Source of the DNA: Blastomussa wellsi
Taxonomy: Eukaryota > Cnidaria > Anthozoa > Scleractinia > Plerogyridae
NCBI GenBank assembly: GCA_947652115.1
Contig: OX393561.1
Span: forward strand, 5,959,066 to 6,023,065
DNA: 64,000 bases
Reading direction: 5' to 3'
Numbering within the stretch: the first letter of the stretch is position 1; the number at the start of each line of letters is the position of its first letter. Positions 1-10,221 of this stretch are shown here, piece by piece. The position numbers and the translations under genes were made by a program. A model generated the notes under the pieces. That model was not told where the DNA came from. It searched no databases and was given only the letters and a program-made list of their open reading frames with translations.

Positions 1-287
1 TTCGTTTCTTTGTTCTCCTCTGGTGAAAAGGCGTCTATAACTCTTACATCGAGACTACTACATGCTAGATAGTTTGTGTTGAAGTCGTCCCTTTCGCTGT
101 ATTCTTGATAAATAAGCTCATCAACAGGAAGATAATGCCATTCTCGACCGGTGCTTTGTAGAGGATCGTAGCCAAAAGACTCTGCCGTGAATTCAGGTTC
201 TTGTGGGTTGTAATGCTCTGCCACACTTCGAGTAAATCTGAACACGATGTCACCAAACACCTCTATCAGTGTACTTGTTCCGCTCAT
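1..287 (-). CDS. multi-pass membrane protein, paralogue A, 5' end only (runs off window)
   Basis: An open frame starts at the ATG on 285-287 and is still open at base 1 after 95 codons. Its protein is nearly the same as the N-terminus of the complete gene at 6363-7979: both share the start MSG(T)STLIEVFGDIVFRF, then HYNPQEPEF, FGYDPLQSTGREW and LPVDELIYQEYSE. Identity falls off after about codon 85. This copy has one extra Thr at codon 4. The visible part is the cytosolic N-terminal region before the first membrane segment. No known family is recognised. The start is supported because the leader upstream is also conserved between the two copies. Whether this copy is intact cannot be judged here. 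Confidence 0.8.
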   Translation of the reverse strand, partial: MSGTSTLIEVFGDIVFRFTRSVAEHYNPQEPEFTAESFGYDPLQSTGREWHYLPVDELIYQEYSERDDFNTNYLACSSLDVRVIDAFSPEENKET

Positions 288-412
288 TTTAACTCAACTG
301 ATATATAAAACAGTCATCTAAACTTGGGTCGACAACGATATTTTGGAGTCCTTGTGTACCGTCCTTTAACTGCCAGCTAAACAAATGATACGAAACTGAA
401 GTCGCTCTGATG
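288..412 (-). promoter_or_regulatory. 5' leader/promoter-proximal region of paralogue A, conserved with paralogue B
   Basis: The reverse complement of about 290-412 aligns with 6240-6362. Shared blocks include CTTCAGTTTCGTATCATTTG, CCAAAATATCGTTGTCGAC and an AT-rich TATATAT-type stretch about 15-25 bases before the ATG. Similarity is lost beyond about 412. The conservation shows the duplication included the proximal promoter or 5' UTR. The transcription start is not visible from sequence alone. Confidence 0.55.
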
Positions 413-522
413 ATCAAACCCCGAAACAATAGCCAACTTCCCCTCATACTGAACTGATGTTATTGTTATGATGATCTTAGTGAAGACAATGCTTGTAAAA
501 AATCCATTTACAGTTGTTTACT

Positions 523-718
523 GGAGGGGCGGATCCAGGAATTTTTGATAGGAGGGTCCAAACTTTTGATCAGTTGAATGATAATGGTTATCCTATCGAT
601 GCGAGAATTTCAGCGGCAAACAAGTAGTAAAAACAAAAATATTCGGTTAGGGAAGAGGGGTCGGGGGGATCCTCGAACCCCCCCCCCCCCCCCCCTCCTT
701 TCCTGGATACGCCACTGG
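523..718. repeat. short interspersed element with ends resembling GGCGGATCCAGGA / TCCTGGATACGCC and an internal poly-C tract
   Basis: The left end GGCGGATCCAGGA and right end TCCTGGATACGCC are near-inverted repeats about 190 bases apart, enclosing a long C run at about 680-702. A related copy with ends near AGCGAATCTAGG and CTAGATCCACCACTG lies at 25458-25583. This looks like a small non-autonomous element. No coding sequence and no clear target duplication are seen. Confidence 0.45.
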
Positions 719-1957
719 CTCTGATGCTTAACTCATATTCATTCAACTAGTTTAAATATCATGCTGTGATTGATTTGTCAGTGAAAGTCCTGGGGACCTG
801 AATTGCAATGAAAACAATTTTCCAGGATATTTTCGAATCAGATTTTTTAAACTTTGTAGTTTACTATATAGAGTGAAAACTAGATAATAAAATCGCTGTT
901 AACAAAGTCAGGCTTTTAAATTTGGCTTTAAGAACTTACCTTTTTGGGGCTTTTTCCGAATAACAGCGATAAACATATGCATGCATTTGAAACGCTTTCG
1001 AAACTGAAGCAAGTTGACAATTTCAAAACTGGATCGATAGTGCTTGTTCGAGTTAAATCTCAATTTTCAGCTTGGTACTTATGGGTCGTACTTACCCAGC
1101 TATACACTAAATCTACTCACTTCTTAAATAAGAACGTCCAAAAATCGATTAAAGGGTCACCGTATGGGAGGTTACTCGGCTTGTGACCTGCTGCTTTTGT
1201 ATTTTTAGCCCGTAAAGCTCCATACCTAATTTTAGCATAACTGCAGAAATTCTCGCGAGCTCATTCGCTAATATTCACGGTCGAAAAGTTCATCGGAAGT
1301 ATGACGCCATCACGTGCGCTTGTTGAAAACTTTCAAAAACAACTTCAGTCGCTCAAACTTTTTACAGTCTTCGGCGCTGTTGGTACTCAAAAATAAGCAA
1401 TAGATTGAATCCAAAGGGACTCTTTGAAAGAGAAAATCCATCAAATTCGTTTTCAAGATGAATATGGATTCGGATTGAATTTATCTGTGAAGGGAAAACA
1501 CCAAAGTTTGACGTTGAATAGGATTGTTTATTTTTGCCGTGTTCTGCCGAGCGAGGCACCGCGATTCATCTGGTTTTCTAGAATTTCCGAGTGGAATAAA
1601 GGTCAGCTGTTAAAATTCTGTTTCTGGTTTTGAGTTACTTTACGTAGTTTGAAGTTAGGCCCTTAGCTAGTCAACCACGCCTTTGTTATCCGTTTTGTTT
1701 TCTCCATTCTACTGGGCGAAGCTGCCCGGAGGGAAAATTAACACGAACAGGACTCGAAGTCCTGCGAGGTGCCCCACCCTACCCACCCACGCAGACCAGA
1801 CCACAACACCGGGAACTACATGCCCTACTCTTTGCGACCACTTTGTGGGTTCTTAAAAGTCACAGAGAATTATTAGGAGCAAGGATTGTGAGACGGGACC
1901 AACCATTTATCATCCTTATCCGAGAAGACTAGAAAGTGTAACCATTTGCAGATTACC

Positions 1958-2095
1958 TTAACCCTTTCCTGCCCAAGCGTGACTTATAGATTTTACTCTG
2001 TCTAACGCCATACGATTTTACTCGTCAAAGGGAGACCCCTTGGGCAGTAAAGGGTTAAAAAACTATCTCCCTTAACCCTTTCCTGCCCAAGCGTG

Positions 2096-2142
<47 letters not shown>

Positions 2143-2172
2143 AGGGAGACCCCTTGGGCAGTAAAGGGTTAA
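1958..2172. repeat. two tandem copies of a 101-bp TTAACCC hairpin element
   Basis: Copy 1 spans 1958-2058 and copy 2 spans 2072-2172. They are separated by 13 bases and appear to differ at only one base. Each begins TTAACCCTTTCCTGCCCAAG and ends CTTGGGCAGTAAAGGGTTAA, so the ends are inverted repeats of about 20 bases. Each copy is flanked by or ends in TTAA. No coding capacity. Confidence 0.7.
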
Positions 2173-2195
2173 AAGGGCAGCACTTTCTCCTCAGT

Positions 2196-2290
2196 TATTA
2201 AAGACTCGGAGTGTTGGTCCGACCGAGGCTTGAACCCGAGACCTCCCGCACGGCAGTTAGGTGCTCTACCAACTGAGCTAACCGGTCGGC
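2196..2290 (-). mobile_element. tRNA-derived SINE head (degenerate tRNA-like sequence)
   Basis: On the minus strand there is a clear polymerase III box A (TTAGCTCAGTTGGTAGAGCA) and box B (GGGTTCAAGCC) at tRNA spacing. A cloverleaf with a proper acceptor stem does not form at the standard positions. Very similar heads occur at 10409 and 14336, so this is an interspersed SINE head and not a working tRNA gene. Confidence 0.6.
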
Positions 2291-3507
2291 GATACTGCTT
2301 ACGTGCGTTAAAACAAAAGAGATCACTGAGAAATTTGCTTAAGATAATTTAGGCACTTTCAGGAACGTAACTTACAGCAATGCAATAAGATTTCGCTTCA
2401 CCATGCAATTTCCATAATTTCGATGGCATCGAAAATGGCGGAGGTTGACTAGGGCCCTTTGAACTATTAATTTTGCTTACCAATTGCCTTATATTCCTTT
2501 CAAAAAAATGGTAGTCATTGTGTTCTTCAACAAAATGGTTGGCTATGACTGAATTCAGCATCATAGACTTAGTAGATCAGAAATCCCAACTTGTCTCGTC
2601 TGTTTGTTTCAATTAATTTCTTTATTTTTTCACTATTCTATGAGATATTAAATGTACAGAAAGTAATCCCTCTTGTGGCTTCTGGAAGTTAAAGGACTGA
2701 TCATTTTCGTGATTTCCGGGTAAAAACTGGCTACTTGATTGTTGAACAAAATACCGGAACATATACCAGAAGTTTTTTAAACTTACACGACGGAAGCTAT
2801 TCGGTATTTAATTTATTCCTTTAAACTATGAGAAAACCACCCATCAGCAAAAAACTCTTTTAATTCATCAAGCTACAATTCCCGTCGAAATTGTTGGGAC
2901 ACTTGCTATGTTCACAACTAGAAACAAGAACAAATATTCTCACTTCCCCTCTCCCCCTTTGCAAGGTTGTGTTTCATGAAAAAAACAATACCTCCAGACT
3001 GCTACCTAATTTACAACATTGTTTCGGGGGGGACGGGGGGGCTTCTATTTCATAGCAATCGTTACAAATTGTCACGCTATTTGTTGGCAAACGAGGTGTC
3101 CCAAGTACTTCTGGCGGCGATTGTAGCTCTACAGGCCTTTGCATAGCTAGAGACATAATAGAAGGGTGAAAACCTGATCCTTTTGGACCGTAAAATTATT
3201 ATTAAAACTTTGATAACAAGCCCTGGGTTTAGATTCGTTTCAGCGGGTTATTCTTTTCGGAAGGAGTTCTGCCCTTCGAAAAATGGTTGGACTTTTTTCT
3301 TGGCACTATGAAAGTTAACCGGATTCGGCAGCTTATTTCGTCTATACATTGCATTCAGTTAAACTGGGTTGACGGATACCATGGAATTTAACTGAAGAGC
3401 AAAGGATTTTTTAAACGAGTTAGATGCACCATTAGAAATTTGAAGGGGGAGTCTTCTTAGAGAATCGAAAAGTTCCCCTCGCAGAATGCCAATTCCTTGA
3501 GTGTAAA

Positions 3508-3938
3508 ATGCCCGGGGGTACTCCCATATATGGGCTATATAGGTTGTACCCTGGGATAGGGTACGGTTTTTCCAGGTTCTCGTTTTGCTTCTTTTGGCAT
3601 TCTCCACCTGTACACGGTGTCATCCTTAGATAGGGTACCTAAATAGTATTATTTGGCTATTTTGCAAATTGCAGTTTGTAAGCAACACGCTAAACGAAAA
3701 AGAAACGGTCGGTCAAACTGAAAACGTTACGGAACGACAAAAAGTTGACCCGTTTACACCTTTCTTAGATTTTGTTTTTTCATTGAAAAGGGTGTCATTT
3801 TTCTGGTTTGGTCCTTAAATAGGATATCACATTCCGTTTACTTTATCCTTAAATAGGGTCAGGGTCTAAGAGCCTTCGCGGCACACACCTATCCAAAATT
3901 TAAGGTAGTACTCCCCCCCCCCCCCCACCCGGGTTATA
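3508..3938. repeat. inverted-terminal element with CCCGGGGGTACTCCC ends
   Basis: The left end reads CCCGGGGGTACTCCCATATATGG. The right end reads AGGTAGTACTCCCCC...ACCCGGG, which is a near inverted match. The body contains internal copies of a TCCTTAAATAGGG-like motif. Another element with a similar G-rich/ACTC end structure lies at 25928-26118. It is likely a non-autonomous DNA element; no protein is encoded. Confidence 0.45.
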
Positions 3939-4133
3939 ATGTCGCCCTCAGGGGATTAGGCGAGAAGACGTCTGACATTTCAGACTAGTGAGTTTAGTTC
4001 TCGAACCACGGAACCACGTAACGAGCCGTACACCGACTGAAGAACACCACAATGGTCCATAATTTTAACTGCGGTGCAATGCTGATTTCTGAAGCCTGGT
4101 TTCCGCAAGCCTCCCACGCAGACGTGAAACTAA

Positions 4134-4158
4134 GACAGACAGACAGACAGACAGACAT
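4134..4158. repeat. (GACA)n microsatellite
   Basis: About six uninterrupted tetranucleotide units of GACA/ACAG. Confidence 0.85.
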
Positions 4159-4522
4159 GTTTTATTTGGAGTCTTATACAATTAATAGTATCTGGACTTG
4201 GATTCAAAACAATTATTTAAAAAATCGCGAACAACAAAAAATATACATGGCTAATAAGTTATAAATTAATTAAGTCCTAGAGTATTTACTTTTTGCCGTC
4301 TTCTCCTTTCCTTATTTCAAAGCATTCAAATATATGTTTTGCTATTAGTTTTTGTATTTTAGCGTTCCCGCTAAGGGGGTTTATTAGAAACGTGAATATC
4401 TTACTTCATAGTCTCTACTCGCTCTATATAAGGGGCCATTAGCTGGGAGGAATTTTGCCGTCGTTTTAATTTTAGCCAATGACATTTATTTCTTTAATTT
4501 CCCACAGTCACATAATACATTT

Positions 4523-4615
4523 AGCCTGCGTAGCTGGCGGGAGTCGCGGCGAAGTGCTTTTGTTTTGGGGGAGGCCGTCGCTGGAGCGGCGAAGCCGTGG
4601 GAGGATTGGTGAGGA
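4523..4615. repeat. GC-rich AGCCTGCGTAGC element, partial copy
   Basis: The segment starts AGCCTGCGTAGCTGGCGGGA and contains GGCGAAGTG and GGAGCGGCGAAGCCGTG. The same motifs occur in inverted order in the element at 14188-14324, which has both ends, so this is a one-ended copy of the same family. Confidence 0.55.
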
Positions 4616-6239
4616 GTGGAGTTGAAATCCCATGTATGTGGAATGCCGATGATTACTCCAGCCAAAAGTCATTTCCCGTAGATTTACTTCGCTCAGTCAA
4701 ATACTGTAACTTTTAATTTATTCCCTGTCTCTCGGCTAATATTCATTTCGGTTGGAAAGGCTCGAAAGGGCTTTCGGCTGCGCGCGCGTTCATTGCTCGC
4801 GCGCTACATCTGAAATCCGCTAAACCGGAAATTAAACGTGCGAAAAACATTAAGTAACGCTGAAGTACGCTGATTCAAATAGAAAAGTTTGGGCAAAAAC
4901 TGTGTTGTGGAATTTCTTGTAATTTATAAAACACCTTCCTTAATATAGCAAAGTTTCCACAACACAGATTTTTCTAAATACAGCTTTTAAAAAATGACAC
5001 AAAAATGGCTGGGCACCGACCTAGTTTTAAAGATAATTGGCAAAATCTGAAATTTGGGGGTTCTTTTGTCACTGTTAAGGTGTTATCATGGTAACTGCTA
5101 TGACGTCATAAACATTCTTAACCTGTTACCCAATAACAAAGTTCTAAATCTATTCATACTTTGCCCGAATGATCGTAACAACTTTTCTGTAATCCTGCGT
5201 CTTTTTTTAAGTACTCATGATGATAACAGTAAGACAATTCCTTCGATCCTCCTACAGCTTTCAAAGCAACAGCTAACGCAGCGCCGCACACAGATTTACT
5301 GACAAACACCACAATTTTTACTACGGTCGAGAGAAAGTAAAATATTTCTTTCGCTACGGTGCAATGCTGATTTCTGGAAACTCCCGATAACTATAACCAA
5401 ATGTTGTTTCCCTTAGATAGTTTACCTCCAATTTCTCGAATCAAATTTCGTCTCCCTTGGAGGCCTGATAAATTGGGATTGCATCTGCCTCGTCCACAGG
5501 CGCTTGGCGTTTTGGGATTGACTTTGCGCGGTTCGCGTGGCGTTGTGGGACTAGTTTTGTTCCTTACCGCCTTGATCGACCGGCGACTGGGGACAAGGCA
5601 GAGGGGCACTGCGGAAAAACGAGAGAATGTCTGAAAATGGGATCATTTTGACAATTTTTTAGGGAACCGCTGCATTGTTTTATATTTATTTACCTCTCAA
5701 TTTCCACCTTAATAATTTTGTTTCCAGTTATTGCTATAAGCATCGTAAGTTCGCTCGTTTCGTCTAAAATTCTGTCGTCGACGCATCATGGCTTAATTGC
5801 TGAGAAATCGTGACGTCATGAGCTTGCATGAGGAATTGTGCTGAGTGTACTATAATATTAGAAATCTGAAACCCCCACAAAGCTGATAAAAATTTCAGTT
5901 GTATTCCATTCCCCGGGACTTTCCCGACCAGCCGATATAATCAAGATGAATATAATTAAGATTTTATGAATCTAGCTTATGGCTCGGTGTGTTAACAGTC
6001 CATCTTAGAAATACTTAATTAGTATATTGTTTTAAAAGAAAGAACACTTAAAACAAAGCAGTTCTGGGGAACATTATTAATTTCAAAACGAATCCCGTAA
6101 AAATAAAAAAAACTACCAGGAATAGAAAACGGAAGACTTTCAAGTGGTTGCTTACTGACCATCGCACCCATTTCAGTTTCGTTTACTTTCTTGTATTAAA
6201 ATACATGCTAATGACCTGAACATAAATCCTTTCACATGG

Positions 6240-6362
6240 GGACTCCGACTTCAGTTTCGTATCATTTGTTCGGCGAACGGACGGAACATAAGGTCTCCAA
6301 AATATCGTTGTCGACGCAAGTTTAAACCACTGTTTCATATATTAATCGGTGGGGCTGGTGCA
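6240..6362 (+). promoter_or_regulatory. 5' leader/promoter-proximal region of membrane protein paralogue B
   Basis: This segment is the counterpart of 290-412 on the opposite strand and is conserved base for base over several blocks. An AT-rich ATATATTAAT stretch sits at 6337-6346. It is probably 5' UTR or core promoter, but no experimentally defined element is recognisable. Confidence 0.5.
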
Positions 6363-7979
6363 ATGAGTGGAAGTACACTGATAGAGGTGTTTGGTGACAT
6401 CGTGTTCAGATTTACTCGAAGTGTGGCAGAGCACTACAACCCACAAGAACCTGAATTCACGGAAGAGTCTTTTGGCTATGATCCGCTACAAAGCACCGGT
6501 CGAGAATGGTATTATCTTCCTGTTGATGAGCTTATTTATCAAGAATACAGCGAAAAGAAAGTCGTAGGCACAAACTACCTAGCGTGTAGCAGTCTTGGTG
6601 TAAGAGTTATAGACGCGTTTTCACTTGAGGAGAACGGAGAGACGACGAACGAAAATCACCAATATGAAGACAAGGAAATGGCTTGGAAGAGGTTCAGACC
6701 ATCGGCTCTGCAGACAGTTTTTAAATCATTGTTTGTTGGAACTTTGATTTCACTTCTAACTGCCTCCATCACTGGAACGATATATGTAACACTGTCTTAC
6801 TTGCACTACAAAACGGTTTTGAACTGTCAGTATCAAAAAGACAAAATGGCGTTACGAGTACAGTGGGCGAGAACAATTGCCGACATAATTAGCTGCGCCT
6901 TTTATTACATATCCTGGGTTTTGAATCTGTTTCTTCTTTTCCGACCATATCAGCTCAATGGGGTGAAAAGAAAACTGATCCTGGTTTCTTTTGTTATGTA
7001 CTGTTTGGATTCACTTTATCGTGGAACGCTACAAGCTGTGAGAATGCCTTTTTTTACGTTATCTGTGTTATATAAGATACCAGTTTATGTTTTGGTTTTT
7101 GCCAATGCCTGCTACCAATCTTATCTCGTTGCAAAGCATTTCAGTATCCACTCAACGGCAAAGGTAGCAACTATGGTGTGTAAAATGGCAATGCCAACTG
7201 CCTGTGCTGTAACTTCCGCATTTGGCATCAGGTATTTTATTTACACAGCGTATATCAAACAAGGTACCGAGGTAAAAATTCTAATAGCGCTCTTCTCGCC
7301 TCTCCTGGGTGTGGTTGTCAAAGCAGTATCACGAATTTGTGTTCAGCGGTTATGGAACATTACGCATCCGGGATATTCCTATGTTTTATTAGCACTACTG
7401 TATTTTACACTGGCAGTCATGTTTCGAGTTTTACAAGCAAATCTTAACAGTTTAGAATCCATCGCTCTTCTTGGAATAATCCACGGCTTTGCAGAAGTCA
7501 TAGAACGCAGCACCGTAGTTGTCATCGATCACATCTGTCACCAGATTTGTAGACGAGCGTCAAGTCCTTGGGGAAGTTTTCGTACTCCTCGCCGTGAGAG
7601 ACTAACGGCTGATATCGCTATCATGAGCATGTTGTATGAATCAACTGCTATAGTGGCCGTAAATGGCTTCTTGTACTTGTATCAATGGATTTTCTTAGAG
7701 AACGATTCGCTTTTAAAGCTGCTGCAGTCTTTTGCCGTTCACACTTCAGTTCCGCTGCTGATTGAATGGTTTTTCGCCAGCCTGTCTCTCGCGATCGAGA
7801 CCCGTTATCAGAACATGGCTGTAACGGCCGTTTGGCGAAGACAATGGAAAAGACACATTGTAGTAGCAATCGTTAACATTTTCCCAGTAGCTATATGGAC
7901 AAGCGGAAACCTTTTATTAATTGTACATGAACACTTTGACGAACCCATAAACCAGCCCTGTAAAATGCCGTTCGCTTGA
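6363..7979 (+). CDS. intronless multi-pass membrane protein, paralogue B (538 aa)
   Basis: A single uninterrupted frame of 538 codons with ATG at 6363 and TGA at 7977. The first about 115 residues are polar, including motifs FGYDPLQSTGREW and LPVDELIYQEYSE. Then come about ten hydrophobic stretches of membrane length, for example around residues 121-145 (LFVGTLISLLTASITGTIYV), 170-192, 203-217, 230-255, 270-300, 305-322, 340-360, 365-385, 425-445, 460-480 and 500-520. There is no signal peptide, so the N-terminus is probably cytosolic. I do not recognise the family; it could be a lineage-specific sensor or transporter-like protein. The start is confirmed by the matching ATG in the inverted copy at 285-287. 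Lack of introns contrasts with the neighbouring catenin gene and fits a retrocopied or rapidly duplicating family. Confidence 0.85.
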   Translation: MSGSTLIEVFGDIVFRFTRSVAEHYNPQEPEFTEESFGYDPLQSTGREWYYLPVDELIYQEYSEKKVVGTNYLACSSLGVRVIDAFSLEENGETTNENHQYEDKEMAWKRFRPSALQTVFKSLFVGTLISLLTASITGTIYVTLSYLHYKTVLNCQYQKDKMALRVQWARTIADIISCAFYYISWVLNLFLLFRPYQLNGVKRKLILVSFVMYCLDSLYRGTLQAVRMPFFTLSVLYKIPVYVLVFANACYQSYLVAKHFSIHSTAKVATMVCKMAMPTACAVTSAFGIRYFIYTAYIKQGTEVKILIALFSPLLGVVVKAVSRICVQRLWNITHPGYSYVLLALLYFTLAVMFRVLQANLNSLESIALLGIIHGFAEVIERSTVVVIDHICHQICRRASSPWGSFRTPRRERLTADIAIMSMLYESTAIVAVNGFLYLYQWIFLENDSLLKLLQSFAVHTSVPLLIEWFFASLSLAIETRYQNMAVTAVWRRQWKRHIVVAIVNIFPVAIWTSGNLLLIVHEHFDEPINQPCKMPFA

Positions 7980-9439
7980 AAGGAGTGAAATTTCATAGCA
8001 ACTAGGCAACACAGAAGTCTTGTTCCCAGGAGAAAAGTAACGCTCAATGCTTTATTTTGTCTGTAAGTATCAGGTCTCTAGAGTTAACGGTATGGGGTAG
8101 GGGTGGGGGGAGGGAAGCGCCCTTCGTGAAAGGCCTTGAAAATGCGAAATAGCGGTGCCGTTAAACTGGGTGTACGCAGAAGCAATCTAATGGTTGTTAA
8201 GGACACGGTGCAATAGAGGAAAATGGTTACTCGGGACAAAGTTCTTTGGTTAACTCACTTTTTGACTTACATTGTAGGGAAGATACAGTGACGTCACCCA
8301 TTGTCATTAATGTACCCACCAGAAAACTATTGGCTAGTGAAACAAGGAGCAGTTAAGGTCCAAAGATGCAGTTCGGTATTTTTATGGATTATTTCTCATG
8401 ATCACCTGAATCTAGCCGTGAAGATAACATCACGTGTGAAGATATCATTTTTTCGTTCGAAAGCTCACCTGGTATTTCACTGCTGTTTATATAATAAAAC
8501 GAGTTACTAATGTCAGAAATGTAAACTAATTGGAGGGCACCGACTTCGTTTTGGAGATAATATGCCCGGAAGAACACCCTAAATCAGAAAAATCGCGCTT
8601 TGTTAGCCAATACGGCTAGTATCTGTTAGCAAAAAAAACATTGCAATTAAATCTCTGAAGTGAAAGTGTCTATGCCAAATGGCTATCGAAAACCAATTCA
8701 CGGGAAGGGCTCATCTAAAAGTAAAACTTCCCAAGCTCACCATAACACAATGGTGCACAACCAAAAGCATGAACCAATTGTTTTACAACATGTACATAAA
8801 AAACTGCGCCAGGAAAAACTATGGCGAAGCGAATTTGCTCAAGTTACTGAATTTGATTGCGGCTCTGCTAGTTATGTAAATGTAAGCATGTCGAGGGCAG
8901 AAGCAGTGCTGCTCCAAAACGCTGATGGAAAGTTGGTCACGTTATCTCTGATCTGGTCACCTTCGACCCTCATTTATAAAGTGCCATGCAGCTATGCCCC
9001 AGTCGGAGATTGGCCTTTCAACGTTGAAATGTGCTGGTCAACAAGACACGATTATGACGCGAAAGATTATAATCGTAGGGAGCGAATACAAGCGAAAAAA
9101 ATTCAGCCGTCAATTTCGTTAAACATTTTTTAGTATTTTCTTATGAAAAGAAACAATATTAATTTTAAACCTTCAGCTAGCTTTGAACAATATGATTATC
9201 TACGCGAGAATCTTGGTATAGTTAATAGCTACTTTAAAATTAAGACCATTTACACTATTTGAATTTTACAAATCGAGTTTTTCCTCAACTTTGGTTAGTC
9301 TCTTTCGCAACCATTATTTAAGTCGTCACGCAACGCTTCTCTCCCACTTTGTAGGCTGAAGTATTGCGTGACGACCAACTGATAACGGCTTGGGACAGAG
9401 GCCTTGTATCAGCACTCGCCACGCCATTCGTTCGATCAA
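7980..9439. other. intergenic spacer between membrane protein gene and catenin 3' end
   Basis: The two genes are convergent here. Segment 8389-8510 is a repeat shared with 48730-48786/50533-50580 (see the repeat entry). An open frame of 157 codons at 8660-9133 has no recognisable motif and is not called as a gene. The rest shows nothing specific. Confidence 0.45.
8389..8510. repeat. interspersed repeat with GAAGATATCA palindrome core
   Basis: It contains GTGAAGATAACATCACGTGTGAAGATATCAT and AAAGCTCACCTGGTATTTCACTGC-type sequence. The reverse complement matches the repeat at 48730-48786 that was later split by the LINE insertion (GCAGTGAAATACCAAGTGAG, ATGATATCTTCACAC). Confidence 0.6.
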
Positions 9440-9445
9440 TTTATT
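9440..9445 (-). terminator. candidate polyadenylation signal of the catenin gene
   Basis: AATAAA on the minus strand about 245 bases after the stop codon at 9688-9690. It is the first canonical hexamer I see downstream of the stop. Confidence 0.5.
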
Positions 9446-9687
9446 AAAAACCTATTAATTCTAAATGTCTATAAAAAAGTTTTTAAAATAATTCTACTGT
9501 GGAGCTTGCTTGTGGTCGCTATGCTGTTCTGCGTAGGCATGTGCAGAAAGCGCCATATTCTGGACACGAAAATTGCACATGTTCTTGCAAGCCATCGCAA
9601 AATCAACCGTCGTTTGATAATACAATTGTCCCGTATGCTCACGCCGCCACGCACGAAATGCCAAACTAACAGTTCGTTTAAATCACT

Positions 9688-10221
9688 TTACACCCACGAG
9701 TCCGTTGTTGGTCCATCAGTCCCTTGTAGTTTGTACATTTTCTTTTTATTTTTATCCACTTGCGCGTATGTTGGTTCGCGTTGAGGTTCTCTGCCGTTCG
9801 GGTAAGCAGGAGGAAGAACTTGTACTCCGCCCGTTCTCTCAAGATCCGGCCGTCGATCGATTTCCCGATACCCACTCATGTCTTCCATTTCCAACTCGTC
9901 TCGCGCAATGTTCGCTGCTCTTCGACGGCGTGCATCGTCGTCGGCTTCGTCTTCGGAAAACCTCGGGGGAGGGCCTCGTGGATCGGGTTCGTATCGAGGT
10001 TCGGGAAGCGACGTCTCGTCTGATCTCACCGGTCGCGGTTCCCTCTTTCCGGCAGAGGGCGCCGGGGGTTGTTGTTCCCCCCTTGGGATTGTTATGTCTT
10101 CATAGGGGCGTGGGGTGGGTGGTGCGTGACCGTATTCGTCGCCTATTTCTTTGGTGAATTCCCAGCCTTGTTTCTTGATCGAGTTCCGGAGAGGTGCCAG
10201 ATTCCAGAGAGTTATCAAAAC
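9688..10221 (-). CDS. CTNND: catenin exon 32: last armadillo helix and C-terminal tail ending DSWV (residues 1733-1909)
   Basis: The exon begins [20 protein letters not shown], matching the VLQTIWGYKELRKPLEKEGW end of the p120 armadillo domain. It continues into a Pro/Arg/Glu-rich tail with basic clusters ([19 protein letters not shown]). It ends TTDSWV followed by TAA at 9688-9690. The DSWV terminus is the class of PDZ ligand found in delta-catenin, ARVCF and p0071 but absent from vertebrate p120. This suggests binding to PDZ proteins such as Erbin or Scribble relatives (family knowledge). Confidence 0.9.
   Translation of the reverse strand, partial: VLITLWNLAPLRNSIKKQGWEFTKEIGDEYGHAPPTPRPYEDITIPRGEQQPPAPSAGKREPRPVRSDETSLPEPRYEPDPRGPPPRFSEDEADDDARRRRAANIARDELEMEDMSGYREIDRRPDLERTGGVQVLPPAYPNGREPQREPTYAQVDKNKKKMYKLQGTDGPTTDSWV

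Larger units (their letters stand above)
413..6239. other. intergenic spacer between the head-to-head paralogues, repeat-rich
   Basis: No supported gene lies here; the open frames are short and uncharacterised. The spacer holds several repeats listed separately: a C-tract element at 523-718, tandem hairpin elements at 1958-2172, a tRNA-like SINE head at 2196-2290, an inverted-terminal element at 3508-3938, a GACA microsatellite at 4134-4158 and a GC-rich element at 4523-4615. Segment 2368-2462 is similar to 21512-21605. The 4.9-6.2 kb part shows nothing specific to me. Confidence 0.5.

Noticed and set aside
2196..2290. functional tRNA gene
   Set aside because: Box A and box B are present, but the acceptor stem does not pair at standard positions, and the same sequence recurs elsewhere as a SINE head.
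5391..5634. overlapping open frames on both strands near 5.4-5.6 kb
   Set aside because: GC-rich local composition opens frames on both strands; no homology recognised.
8660..9133. 157-codon open frame as a gene
   Set aside because: No recognisable motif or domain, no splice context and no paralogue in the window.
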